This document shows, in pieces, positions 23,046 through 33,817 of a DNA stretch of 64,000 nucleotides. Origin of the DNA: Nymphalis io (lineage: Eukaryota; Arthropoda; Insecta; Lepidoptera; Nymphalidae); assembly GCF_905147045.1 (NCBI RefSeq), contig NC_065893.1:1922001-1986000 (forward strand), written 5' to 3'. The notes beneath the pieces were generated by a model, which did not search any database, was not told the origin of the DNA, and was given only the letters and a program-made list of their open reading frames with translations. How positions within the stretch are numbered: position 1 is the first letter of the stretch; every line of letters starts with the position of its first letter. Position numbers and translations under genes: made by a program.

Positions 23046-23055
23046 GCAATTTCAT
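21322..23055 (-). CDS. Reverse transcriptase ORF of Jockey-type LINE (partial)
   Basis: 577 codons are open without a stop. Motifs in order are KASGPDGIPA (near residue 78), YRPIAITSVLCKVMER (near 138), YGFRPKRSTGDLL (near 174), VVSLDISKAFDRVWH (near 205), NAGVPQGSVLSPTLF (near 264) and the catalytic box CYEDDSTVHG (near 290). The C-terminus (CSEELFSLIP, WNSLPAHVFP) is typical of this LINE group. The usual active-site box is Y-A/M-D-D; here the second residue is Glu, which may impair activity, although both aspartates remain. The first few codons (MKLQL) overlap the 5'-junction hairpin and are probably not element sequence. The endonuclease is absent, so this copy is unlikely to be autonomous. 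Confidence 0.9.
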   Translation of the reverse strand: MKLQLFASLPPLRNPDGSLAHSPQEQADLLAKLFADNSVIDDCSALPPTIPACGHTMPDIKIRQRDVRAELQSLDVRKASGPDGIPAIVLKKCAAELSPVLTRLFQLSLSSGSVPEAWRRANVQAVPKKGDRSDPANYRPIAITSVLCKVMERILNNQLIHYLEDHSLINDRQYGFRPKRSTGDLLAYVTYLWGEAIDKHGESLVVSLDISKAFDRVWHRSLLSKLPAHGLPAQLCTWIASFLHKRSLRVLVDGCASQFYVVNAGVPQGSVLSPTLFLLHINDMLSLGNIHCYEDDSTVHGGYHGRAVAGRAEIEERRKNLVIELDRTLELIAKWGSDNLVEFNAKKTQVCALTAKKSTFSPLPSLCGTPLVMQSKIAMLGIDVRCDLSPRDYIEAVIKTASRKLGVLNKVRRFFTPQQLCLLYKTQVRSCVEYCSHLWDGSAKYLLEALDRLQRRAVRIIGDVKVTNTLEPLQLRREIAALSAFYRLYHGECSEELFSLIPASPFLLKSTRAGSRCHRLTVTSIPSRTKKFGNSFLCRTSKKWNSLPAHVFPSSYNPGSFKRGVKRHLAGRQGEGG

Positions 23056-23085
23056 TTATATACTAATAAATGAAATTGCAATTGT
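23040..23085. repeat. 20 bp perfect inverted repeat with 6-base loop at LINE 5' junction
   Basis: The arms at 23040-23059 and 23066-23085 are exact complements (ACAATTGCAATTTCATTTAT against its reverse) around a six-base loop. The hairpin sits exactly where the LINE begins. Confidence 0.92.
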
Positions 23086-23343
23086 ATGAAATTTAGTTTT
23101 GTTCATAGTAATGTTGTTGTTTTTGATAGTAATTATCAATTATTTACAATACAAAAATAGTATTGATTTTCAGAATCTTGTTAAATACATACATATTTTA
23201 AAAAGTAGACCTGACTCCTGAACTGGTGTTACCCGTTCGTCATAAGTCAGTTCCTTCCCATTCAATTATTAAAAAGTATTACAAAGGGTCTTATTACTAA
23301 TTATTGTAAGTTAATCCAAACCGTGTATGCGTGAGTGTGTAAA

Positions 23344-23361
23344 TGTGTGTGTGTGTGTGTG
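23344..23361. repeat. (GT)n microsatellite
   Basis: Nine uninterrupted GT units. Confidence 0.9.
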
Positions 23362-24135
23362 CTATAATTGAGCGTGTGTATAAAGACAAGAAGAATGTAT
23401 ACAATAGGTCCGTCCCGGATTTCCACAGTTAAGTCTAAATATCTATATATTGGTGATTTAAATTAGTCTCAAACTTTTACTCAATAACTCGTGATGGACA
23501 ATTAAAACATTATTAATTTTTACATGAAACTACAGAAAATACAGAAAAATCTCAGTCACGATCTTTGCCAACGTAATAGAAAATTATATTTTGTTAATTA
23601 GTATATTTATTGCTGAAAATTGATTGAAAATCCTTACAAGTTTTAAGGCAATCTTCTCAAGATTAACTTATAAATGATTGTTTATAAACAGATGCGATGG
23701 GTGCCTATAATTTATATATATTTTTTATTTATGATTCGCCAGTGGTTATTATATCAAAACAAACACATTAATTTACAAACAACATGCAGTTTAATTTTTT
23801 ATACAAAATACAACATGCATTATTTGGGAGCAATACATATTATATGTACTCAATACATATAAAATGAAGTCGTGGAAAATATAACTGTAAAACATATTAT
23901 TTTCTGATAGCATTACAAAAGAAATATAAAAAAAATCGTATCATGCGATCGTTATGGCATCGTTTTCAATTTTAATTAAACATCAAAAGAAAAATCTTAT
24001 TGAATCTTTTAACTTTTTCCTCTCCATAAAAATAGATTAGCCGCTTTTAGAGATTAATGTTGTCGAAATTTCATGACTAAATATTCCCCTAAATGTTTCG
24101 TAATTCCGGTAGTCATAATTCCGGTAGAACCCTAT

Positions 24136-24436
24136 AAGTAACAGCCTGTGAATTTCCCACTGCTGGGCTAAGGCCTCTTCTCTTTTTTTGAGGAGAAGGT
24201 TTGGAGCTTATTCCAACACGCTGCTCCAATGCGGGTTGGTGGTATACACATGTGGCAGAATTTCATTAAAATCAGACACATGCAGGTTTTCTCGCGATGT
24301 TTTCCTTCACCGTAAAGCACGAGATGAATTATAATCACAAATTAAGCACATGAAAATACAGTAGTGCTTGCCCAGGTTTGAACCCACGATCATCGGTTGA
24401 GATCCACGCGTTCTAACCACTAGGCCATCTCGATTT
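24136..24436 (-). mobile_element. SINE-T1, full length
   Basis: Tail AGTAACAGCCTGTGAATTTCC at the left, head with GTTTGAACCCACGATCATC and CCACTAGGCCATCTCG at the right. All body blocks are present. Confidence 0.9.
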
Positions 24437-24539
24437 CGTCTATGTATGTATGTTTATATATCTTAATACATGTAATATCCTAGTTGGCGTTTTTTTGCCA
24501 CATCCCAAATAACCATCGTCATATTTTAGCCTATTTCTA

Positions 24540-24700
24540 CATAACCATAAAGAATTATACATCAAAACTTTTCTTGAGAATCACCTTGTCTATGGGTGAA
24601 AACCCTAAGAATATCAGTTCGGTAGTATTTTAGTTTATCTCGTTCAGACCGACAGACACACAGACAGACGCGGAGGATTAATTTGTTAATATGTAGAGAT
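24540..24700 (+). repeat. Decayed lepidopteran retroelement fragment
   Basis: TCAAAACTTTTCTTGAGAAT..., TCTATGGGTGAAAACC and a CAGACCGACAGACACACAGA stretch form a pattern I recall from a common lepidopteran LINE-derived repeat. The family is not verified. Confidence 0.45.
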
Positions 24701-24881
24701 ACTTCATAGATATTTGTCATAATTGCCAGTATATAACTAAAATGTAGCCTATTAAGGTTCTCATCTCATATTTAAGAATTTTATCTTATTCTAATTTGAT
24801 TTTATAATGTATCTTATTGAAACGAAACGAAGTATTAAGTAAAAAAATAAATAAAGTACAGTAAAGGTAGGTAGGTAAAAA

Positions 24882-25124
24882 CAGCAGTACTTGGTATTGT
24901 TGCGTTGCCGTAGAATATCTGATGAGTGGGTGGTACCTGTGTGAGCCAGTGCAATAACAGGCACAAGGGACATAGCATCTTAGTTCCCAAGGTTGGTGGC
25001 GCATTGGCGCTGTAGGCGATGGTTAACATTTCATACAATGCCAATGTCTATGGGCATTGGTGACCACTTACCATCAGGTGGCCCATATGCTCGTCCGCCT
25101 ACCTATACTATAATATATATATAT
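24882..25124 (+). mobile_element. SINE-A, internally rearranged
   Basis: It starts in sense orientation (CAGCAGTACTTGGTATTG), switches to antisense sequence (CGTAGAATATCTGATGAGTG, GGTGGTACCT), then returns to sense (GTGAGCCAGTG...CCGCCTACCTATACTATA). The 5' head is missing and a TA run follows. Confidence 0.8.
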
Positions 25125-25139
25125 ATATATATAAGACTG

Positions 25140-26260
25140 ATTATTCCTTGTTAAAGTTTTTTCGAAATATTACATACAATTAATATGTTATCATGTTTAC
25201 GAGTATCATTACGCTATGTATTTGGCTTATATGGAATGCTCTTTGGATCAATTTAATGTTACACCGCACGATTATACATTCGGTAAACCAAAATTGTGAT
25301 GATGCATCGGATATTAATCAGAAATTAGACAACGCTGATTAACGAACGACAGCCGTAATTGTAAAATGTTTTTTTATTTATATTTGTAATAATTTCGTAG
25401 CTTGCTTATTATTGTGCTACCAAAAATACCTGCAATCCTATTCGAATTAATTTTGCACATGGTGAATTTCCCCTGTCAAATATAAAATTGATTTACAGCT
25501 TAAATCCAAACAAACTGCTATTTCATTGAAATTATTTATTTATATCAAATAGATTTTATGAAATTCTCTATCTTGATTTTAAAATTTGTTAGGAAATCAT
25601 TCTAAATATGCAAGTGTCGCATATAATTTTGTCACAAGTATATCCATCGACCTACATTGGAACAGCTTGATGGAATACGCTCCAAATCTTTTTTCAAGAG
25701 TATAGAAATCGCCAGTTCCGTGGTTGGACATTTAAGAAAATTGAAATAACACTTTTATGTATTTATTTGTCACCATAATTACTTCAATAATAAAATATGT
25801 TAATATAACTGAATAAATATTTTAAATATAGCACAGAAATTAACGCATTTATTTGAAAAAAATATTACCTTCAAACTGGTACATATATTTATGAACTAAG
25901 TTATATAATAGTATTAAATACCTAATATAGTTTACAAGGAAATAAATATTACATAAATACTTTTGCTGAGGAAACATTTTAAAACGCCCTTCACTTCTAA
26001 TAACATTACAAGAGCAGAGGACACATGTTCCTCTTATCAAATGCTTATTTCATTCAATTTTATCAGAACATTTCTAGATCTCATCCCTTTGAGTATTTAT
26101 GTAATGAATTTACGAGAATAAAATTAATTAAATTGTAATTTTTATGTATTTATTCTCATATAAATATTCTTTATATTCCAATTAAGGCTTAGGTAACATT
26201 ATTTACTTACTATTTATTACATACAAACATACATACATAGTAGTATATAGTTAATTAGAG
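25140..26260. other. AT-rich region, mostly unassigned
   Basis: A weak SINE-T1 body echo occurs near 25645-25705 (ACATTGGAACAGCTTGATGG). Nothing else is supported. Confidence 0.35.
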
Positions 26261-26273
26261 CCCATGCTACTGA

Positions 26274-26303
26274 GTATGCTAGTAAAAAAGCACGCTACTT
26301 AAT
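26274..26303. repeat. Direct repeat, copy 1 (30 bp)
   Basis: GTATGCTAGTAAAAAAGCAC followed by GCTACTTAAT. It matches 27068-27098 with one inserted base, 794 bp away. A CCATGCTACT motif precedes it at 26262. Confidence 0.7.
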
Positions 26304-26469
26304 AGCCTCTGCTTAAATTAAAAATTCCTTTTCTTTTAATTGTCTACTCGGGCGTATTATACGACTTTATAATAAATTTATTTTATATAATAAATGTTGG
26401 GTTGGTTTTCATTTTTCTATTAAATACTTTTCGGTAGAAGTAGGAATTAGTTTATTTGAGTCGGAATGA

Positions 26470-26595
26470 CATCCTATTACACTGTAGAGTTAAAAGGAGT
26501 ACACAGCGCATCTGTGGTTTTGTAGAATGTTAAAGGAGTAGACAGCGCATCTGTGGTTGCACATATATCTGTGGTCTATAATATAATGTTCTGAG
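26470..26595 (+). repeat. Family C fragment with a local tandem duplication
   Basis: GTTAAAAGGAGTACACAGCG...CATCTGTGGTT is repeated about 48 bases later as GTTAAAGGAGTAGACAGCGC...ATCTGTGGTT. It resembles the GAGTTAGGGAATAGACAGTG block of family C. Confidence 0.5.
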
Positions 26596-27067
26596 CGGTT
26601 AATTTAATTTATATGTACGATTATGTAGAAACTGTGATTGGAACATACTTATACTCGTACTACGATGAAATGCACGATACTTGTTTATCATTATCAGTTA
26701 GACGCTTGATATGATTAATAGTCGCTTGATTTACAAAGTAAATACATTGAATGGGTATAATAAAGCTAGTATTAGCTGTTATTAAATCTAAAATAATCTT
26801 ATCGTTATATATTTGTTCGCTTATTATTCCAATGATATAAATAATTGACGACCCCCGTAGCTAGGAAAATTTACTTTAAATTTATAATGTAATTTTCCAT
26901 TACATAATATTAAAGATTAATTTAATTATAACTACAAAATCTTTGTTTATTAATTGATATAGCGTTACTCGTGTTGTGATATGTTATTTAAGTATGTAAT
27001 ACACGTCACGCATTCGGGGCGATGATACTCCATGAGTAACATTAATCAGCATTTGTATATGAAAAGG

Positions 27068-27098
27068 GTATGCTAGTGAAAAAAGCACGCTACTTAAT
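27068..27098. repeat. Direct repeat, copy 2 (31 bp)
   Basis: The second copy of the 26274 repeat in the same orientation. CCATGCTACTTAA occurs shortly after, at 27153. Confidence 0.7.
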
Positions 27099-27950
27099 GA
27101 ATAATGTGACAGGCGGTAATACTCAAAAGCAAGTCTGAATGTGCTTATTGCAACCATGCTACTTAAAATTAGATTTATTTAAAATATATAAAAACTCAAG
27201 TATTTGAACTATTCAACTCAATGTAAATAAAATATAAAAAGTATACATTAATATGAGTATCAAAAATAATTATTTAAAGAATATTTAAAAACACACTACT
27301 CATATGCTTTCTGAATGCGTTATGATGATAAGGACGATGTCCTCTCTGAGAATGATACAGAAATTAACGGCATAAGCAAGGAAATCTAGATGCATATAAA
27401 AACTTTTACGTGCAAACGTTCATTCGTTAATATTATATTTTTAATCGTCTTAGCTTAATAGGTTTATATTTAGCTATTACGTCACAATATGGCGAAAAGT
27501 TGGAACTAAATATACTTAAACACGTCGTAGAGATAAGATTGTTATTCATATAAAAACTATTTATAGATCCAAGGTAAATGGTGGAAATATTCTCAGGCCT
27601 CTATATATAAATGTTAATACATTTTAATGTAATTAATCAACGAAACACTAAAATCGAGAAGTTTTACGTTCGAGAACTAAATTGTAACCACGTTCAAACA
27701 AGATATAAATAACGACAATAAGGAAATGAGTTTGAGATTACTTTAATACTTATACTGAAGTGATGTGAGATGCAAGTAAATGAGTATATTGAATGGACGA
27801 GATAATCTCTTTGTATATATTCTTTTATTTACTTGTACAGAAGAGTCGACAAGACGATCTAGCGCTTAAAACATCTGTTCAAAAGAGTACCACAAAAGAG
27901 AGGTTAGGTCCAGCTGTGGGACATTTACAAATAACTTACTCTTATTTATT

Positions 27951-28168
27951 TTTTAAAGAATAGGAAGGCGGACGAGCATATGGGCCACCTGATGGTAAGT
28001 GGTCACCAACGCCCATAGACATTGGCGTTGTAAGAAATGTTAACCATCACTTACAACACCAATGCGCCACCAACCTTGGGAACTAAGATGTTATGTTCCT
28101 TGTGCCTGTAATTACACTGGCTCACTCACCCTTCAAACCGGAACACAACAATACCAAGTACTGCTGTT
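27951..28168 (-). mobile_element. SINE-A, minus arm of an inverted pair
   Basis: Poly-A side at the left (AAAGAATAGGAAGGCGGACG), continuing to CCAAGTACTGCTG, where it breaks into a small SINE-T1 piece. Just upstream, 27868-27925 looks like a SINE-T1 tail relic. Confidence 0.83.
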
Positions 28169-28203
28169 ATCATTATCGGTTAAGATTCACGCATTCTAAC
28201 CAC
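28169..28203 (-). repeat. SINE-T1 head fragment between two SINE-A copies
   Basis: ATCGGTTAAGATTCACGCAT and TCTAACCAC match the SINE-T1 head complement and sit between two oppositely oriented SINE-A copies. Confidence 0.65.
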
Positions 28204-28214
28204 AAATTTTTATT

Positions 28215-28490
28215 ACTGATGGTAGAGCTTTGTGCAAGCCTGTCTGGGTAGGTACCACCCACTCTTCAGATATTTTACTGCCAAACACCAATATTAAGTA
28301 TTGTTGTGTTCCGGTTTGAAGGGTGAGTGAGCCAGTGTAACTACAAGCACAAGGGACATAACATCTTAGTCGGGCGAATTGACGATGGAATGGTTGATAT
28401 TTCTTACATCGCTAATGTCCATGAGCGGTGGTGACCATTTACCATCAGGTGGCACATTTGCGAGTCCGCCTAACTATTTCATAAAAAAAT
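28215..28490 (+). mobile_element. SINE-A, plus arm of an inverted pair
   Basis: Starts TGATGGTAGAGCTTTGTGC and ends TATTTCATAAAAAAA. It is more diverged than the minus copy beside it (for example CGAGTCCGCCTAACTA). Confidence 0.83.
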
Positions 28491-28499
28491 ACTAAGCGT

Positions 28500-29690
28500 A
28501 TAATTATACGTAAATCGGTTTGTAAGAACAAGCTAAAATTCAAAACATGTGAACGAAAAAATATAAAACATGTTTGAAATAAAACAAATGATGATGGTAC
28601 TAAAATTTCAAGGTTGATTGTTAGTGTAAAGTTTCTATATGTAACGTTTAAGTGCAAAGTTTTTTACACCGAAATATTTTACTTGTATTGTATACTGAGT
28701 TGCACGCGCTTTATTTTTTTTTTTTACTAAACATCATTAAGAATAGTAAATCGGGACATATAATGTAAGTAGTTATCCTGTGATTATGGCTCACTATAAC
28801 GGAACACTGCAAGAATGTCTGCATATTGCGAGTTTTTATTACTTATTGGATATCGTTGACGTTAACTGCGATTTGTATGAAACGAAATGAGTGCCGATTA
28901 GTGACAAAAAATTGAATATTTTATAAGCAAAAAAATCGTAGGAACCAGAAAAAAAATAGATACAGAAATATTAAAGTAGTTACTAAGCAAAAAAGTCATG
29001 TTTATCTCTTAAAGATATTTTGTTTCGAGAACAGCTACGAAATAAAAATTAATAGACAGATCAAATATGATACAAAATGATTTAAATAAATACATACGTC
29101 GTTATTTTAACTTAGTACACGTTAAATGCTTATTACATAATAATAATTATTATAAATAATTATTACAAAATAAATATATCGTATTTTTCTTTTACTCGAT
29201 GTATTTCAATGGAAGCCGTGTCGGCTAGAAAATAGGCCACATAATGGTAAGAGGTCATTCACCTCCGGTCAGTAGTGGTCTAGTACTGTAATACCTGCGC
29301 CATTAATCTCATTACGCTGGTGTTTATTCAGTTTAAAAAAAAAAGTCTAAAACTAATTGAATTTTTTATAACGTTATTACATACTCTTTTACTATGCTTT
29401 ATAAATAATATGTTTTAATTTATAATACACTGTTACTTCCTATCATTTATTTATCACAATAAATAATTATTATATTTTACTACTTTGTATTATTTGATAT
29501 ATAACGAAATAATAATACCTATTACATATATTATATTAAAAAAACAAAATCTTAAGTGTATAATTATTAATATTCTGTAATTATTTTAAGAAAATGTAAA
29601 CGTAGTTTTAAGACGTATTTTTTCATTCGCAAATATAATTGAAAAAAAATAATGATCTCATGTAGTTAATAATAATAAAATAAATGTTAT
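28500..29690. other. AT-rich region, mostly unassigned
   Basis: A weak SINE-A echo at 29210-29290 (AATAGGCCACATAATGGTAA). The frame at 28445-28657 overlaps repeat sequence and is not supported as a gene. Confidence 0.35.
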
Positions 29691-29699
29691 AATACTCAC

Positions 29700-29900
29700 A
29701 AATTCCGTTGATCAATAATCGTTAACAATGACACATGTTCACAATGTTTCGCGATTTGTAAATGTAACACGACTTTCGTACAATGATCACGCGCACGTTT
29801 GTATCTGGTCGAGTGTGAAATAAAATGCTGATATTTGCGTCGAGTTGTTTGTATTTGTATAAATAGCCGGCACTAATAAACTAAGTGAATTAACAGTGTG
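29700..29900. promoter_or_regulatory. Candidate promoter or first-exon region
   Basis: A GC-richer island among AT-rich DNA. The plus strand has TATAAATAG at 29858-29866 with ACAGTG about 37 bp downstream, a looser fit. The minus strand has a very good splice donor, GGAATTT|GTGAGT, with the exon end at 29700. That could end a non-coding first exon of AGMO, since the AGMO coding exon appears to have a UTR acceptor at 16130. Both readings are inference. Confidence 0.28.
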
Positions 29901-29904
29901 CGCG

Positions 29905-30740
29905 CTGTTATTTTTTTTCTTATTTTAAATATTTAAATGTCTGTTTTTTTCGCATGTTTATAACCCTCCATTGACGAACTGATAAGTTTCTAGGTCATCA
30001 CGTCGTATGCTGTTGAAATTTTCGTTCATGTTTTGTTATTAACTGCTATTGTAGTTTTCTTTTATAATTATTTAGTTCATGTTTTGATTTCGACCTAGTT
30101 ATTCTCTTTTTTACCTAAATATAATTTTAGGTAATATAAATAATTTTTATAAATTATTTTATATTGTGTTGCTTAAAATATACTTCTAAGATACTTTTTT
30201 TTATTTTATGGAACAGCATCTGAGATGTCTATTTTTTTAAATTTAACATTGACCGATAAATTTTAAAAATTTTCCAACATAAGTGATATTGGTAAATAAA
30301 CGTGAAATATGTGTTTTACTATCTAACTAATAGATGGCGATAGCCGTAAAACAAAAAAAAACACCACGCAGATTATGGTGCCGCTTATACTATACACGAT
30401 TTCAAATACAATTCCATAGGATTATTTCTTTTCTATCCACATTATGTAGGTTTAAAAAAGATACCAACATAGTCTAGACGTAAATATACATTATTATTTT
30501 TAGAAATAAATTCTTACTATAAAACTTGAGTGGCGAAGGGTTAAGTGCAATATAGCTGTATATATATAACTTATAGACTTGACAAATTAAACACACATAG
30601 ATGAAATAATATAATTACAATGAATGTAATTAGAACTATTGCTTAGTGGAAGAGATAATAATGATAATATTCTATACATCTTAAATCGGGGTAAAGGTCT
30701 ATTAATACTACTCATAATTAATTACAAAACACAAAATTAT
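29905..30740. other. AT-rich region, nothing recognised
   Basis: No frame, repeat family or RNA gene that I can support. Confidence 0.35.
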
Positions 30741-30747
30741 ATATTAT

Positions 30748-30905
30748 TTACTAGCGGCCCGACTTCATCCGGGTTGAACATTTGTCTTTTTTAAGCCCAT
30801 AATTACTTTTATATGAAAAAAAAATGATACTTTGGTGTACATGAGAATAATATAATAAAGCCTATGTTACTCGCTGATAATGTAGCTTTCTATAAGTAAA
30901 AGAAG
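30748..30905 (+). repeat. Decayed lepidopteran retroelement fragment
   Basis: TTTACTAGCGGCCCGACTTC, ATCCGGGTTGAAC and AGCCTATGTTACTCGCTGAT, then AATGTAGCTTTCTA. I recall this pattern as a widespread lepidopteran repeat, but the family is unverified. Confidence 0.5.
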
Positions 30906-31657
30906 ATTTTAAAGTTAGTTAAGTAAAACATAATTCGTAAATAACGCATTTTATTTCTAAAATTGTTTTGAAATTAATTCGATCTAATCAAAAATTTAAT
31001 ATGAATCACAAAGCAATCGATAACAAATAATTATTTAAATATAAGCCTTAACAAGTACAAGTACAGTTATTCTATAATAACAAAGTCGGTAATCAACGTA
31101 AAATATCAGAAAGTGTTATGCGACATTGAATACAATAATTATATAATTTAAAGGATACACGTATCAAAATGGCGTGTAACCGCGAGTCGCTTATTACCCT
31201 TTCTTGTATGAGTTCTTACCGAATAGTAAAGCTGAGCTCGTAAAAATAATGAATCCTGTTGGTAATGTCAAGTTCAAAAAAAGTGCATCTCTTTAACTAC
31301 ATTTAAGAGTTGTCGAGTCATCGTGAATCAGCAATGTCATATACAACTATCGCTTATGTACGGAAGTAATATTTCATTCTATTTATATTTATCACAGCTG
31401 CTATTGTTTGTTATTGTCCTACCTTTGTTATTTCTAAAATACTAATAAATTCAACGATATAATGTACTTTAAGTTGCAATACAAAATTGTAAGACCAACT
31501 TACTGTGGGGTACCACTGTTTTACATACGTTTAAGCATCAATCGCCCAATGGTTTTGGGGTCGCCTAGCGTAGTAAAAGTCGATCCTGATACTTGGGTTA
31601 TTGGTGTCCCCATAACCACAGTAAGAATATTAGTATTTCCTTTAAAACGGTCATTGC
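30906..31657. other. Unassigned region
   Basis: It includes a GC-richer stretch at 31485-31625 with a 73-codon plus-strand frame (GVPLFYIRLSINRPMVLGSP). I cannot assign it, and the frame runs into the following SINE. It may be an unrecognised repeat. Confidence 0.3.
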
Positions 31658-31665
31658 TACTATTG

Positions 31666-31946
31666 ATTGTCGAGATGGCCTAGTGGTCAGGACCCGTGAA
31701 TCTGAACTAAACCTGAATCACTGAATTTTCATATGCTTAATTTGTGTTTAAAATTCATCTCAGGATTTACGGTGAAAGAAAACATAGTGAGAAAACCTGC
31801 ATGTGTCTAATTTCATTGAAATTCTGCCACATGTGTATTCTACCAACCCGCATTGGAGTAGCGTGGTGAAATAAGCTCCAAACCTTCTCCTCAAAAGGGA
31901 GAGGAGGCCTTAGCCCAGCAGTAGGACATTAACAGGCTGTTACTGA
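31666..31946 (+). mobile_element. SINE-T1, full length, with target-site duplication
   Basis: The head (TGTCGAGATGGCCTAGTGGT), body and tail (GAGGCCTTAGCCCAGCAGT, AGGCTGTTACTG) are all present. An 8 bp duplication TACTATTG flanks it at 31658-31665 and 31947-31954. Box B is damaged in this copy. Confidence 0.9.
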
Positions 31947-31954
31947 TACTATTG

Positions 31955-33165
31955 CCAGTTTAAATGAAGGAAAAAAGGAACCTCGCAAAAGCGTTTTGTG
32001 CGGGGATTCATATTGAAAAGCAAAATGTGTTCTGGTTTTATAGGTCTAGAGGTTTGCCTTTTAAAAGCGTTGGCTAACAAACATTGTTTTTGGAATAGCT
32101 TATGGTTTTATCTAAGGCACAGAAGTGGCATTGGTAGGTTTGGTTTCGACGTAGTATCAATAGATTTATGAGCTATTAATATGAATTTAGAATCGCGCTC
32201 ACAGGGATTTTTTTATTATTTGTGTATGTGCAGTTCATAGTAAAACATGAACCTCTCATTGCTCACCGAATTTGCTTAGTGTAGTGTTATAACACACAGA
32301 TGTCCTTCCTTTCGCTGACGACGACACCACAGGCCCCTTACGACGTGCTTATTTCAAGCCCTTGAGCAGGCTCTCAATGTCTGGCTTATGTCTTTGTAGT
32401 CGCCCTCTCGCCTGGTGACACTGTCATGGCCAGTACAGCTAAGAGCATAAACAGATATTATATTATTATAATGTAAGTGTAAGTATATTATTACAATATA
32501 AGTGAAGATATTCGTGTAATATAACTTAGTTATTTCCCGTATTATTAATGTCTTAAAAAGCATAAAATATTGACATATTAAATAATTAAATTACGGCAGA
32601 TTGTAATTTTTTTATAAAAAAAAATCCGTACTAATATAATCTAGGTACGAGTTATTATATGCAATGACGCAACTTCATGAACGCCGGACAGGGAAATATA
32701 GTTGTATATATTCAGTAGAAAATATTTCTTTCTCCAGTTAAATACTTAAATATTGATTTATTTTATAAATTATCACTAGGTCTTTCATTAAGCTATTTCG
32801 CTGAAAAAAAAACATAAATTGAATAACGTTTTCGTATAAATTCACCTCCGACTACGTGAAAGATTAACATAATCTTGGCAAGGCAATGAACCGTCTGAAT
32901 GAATTAAACGATACACCACCAACCATCCGATATAAAATGTTTTCGTGTACGGCGATTCTGTACGAACAAAATGCAACTCACCGTAGAAGTCGGTCGAGAA
33001 ATATCAGAAAGATATATGTGATATTGATTTAAAAATAATTAACCCTTCTTAATTGAATTTATTTAAATTTACCGTAAAATTTGCGAAATACCAAAACCAA
33101 AACAATCATCTTATTTTTACTTTAGAATACCGTTTGCTATCTAATAATTTAAATGTTTCATGTTT
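31955..33165. other. Unassigned region with a GC-richer patch
   Basis: The patch at 32290-32440 (CGACGACACCACAGGCCCC, CGCCCTCTCGCCTGGTGAC) is compositionally unusual but has short frames only. No gene or repeat recognised. Confidence 0.3.
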
Positions 33166-33443
33166 TTTTTTATAGAATAGGAAGGCGGACGAGCATATGG
33201 GCCACCTGATGGTAAGTGGTCACCAACGCCCATAGACATTGGCATTGTAAGAAATGTTAACCATCGCTTACATCACCAATGCGCCACCAACCTTGAAAAC
33301 AAAGATGTTATGTAAGTACACTGGCTCACGCACCCTTCAAACCGTAACACAACAATACCAAGTACTGCTGTTTTGCGGTAGAATATCTGATGAGTGGGTG
33401 GTACCTATCCAGACGAGCTCTACCACCAGTAGATGTGTGATTC
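33166..33443 (-). mobile_element. SINE-A with small internal deletions
   Basis: From TTTATAGAATAGGAAGGCGG to ACGAGCTCTACCACCAGTA. It lacks the CCCTTGTGCCTGTAA block and part of the head (CTTGCACAAAGCC). Confidence 0.88.
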
Positions 33444-33617
33444 ACAAAGGCATTTTGTTCGTTGAAATGGTACATTTTAAAGGATTTTCGTTGCAAACTG
33501 AATTCTACGCTGGCGAAGACGCGGATTTTTAGTAAACAATAAAGGATATTATATTTTATCATTTTTTAATTTAATATATAAATTGCTAAATTATTTCTAG
33601 CCTAATGTAAAATGTGT

Positions 33618-33817
33618 GCCGAGATGGCCCAGTGGTAAGAACGCGTGAATGTTAACCGATGATCGTGGGTTCAAACCCGGGCAAGCGCCAATGGAATTTG
33701 AAGTGCTTAATTTGTGATTATAATTTATCGCGTGCTATACGGTGAAGGCTCCATACCTTCTTCTGAAAAAGGGAGATGAGGCCTTAGCCCAGCAGTGGGA
33801 CATTCACAGGCTGTTAC
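33618..33817 (+). mobile_element. SINE-T1 with the middle deleted
   Basis: A very well-kept head (GCCGAGATGGCCCAGTGGT, GTGGGTTCAAACCCGGGCA) jumps after GTGCTATACGGTGAAGG directly to the tail (GCTCCATACCTTCTTC, AGCCCAGCAGTGGGACATTC). A similar TAATGTTAAAT-type sequence on both sides may be an imperfect target duplication. Confidence 0.88.

Noticed and set aside
31462..31683. 73-codon plus-strand frame as a small gene
   Set aside because: It runs into the head of a SINE-T1 insertion and shows no recognised domain or good start context.
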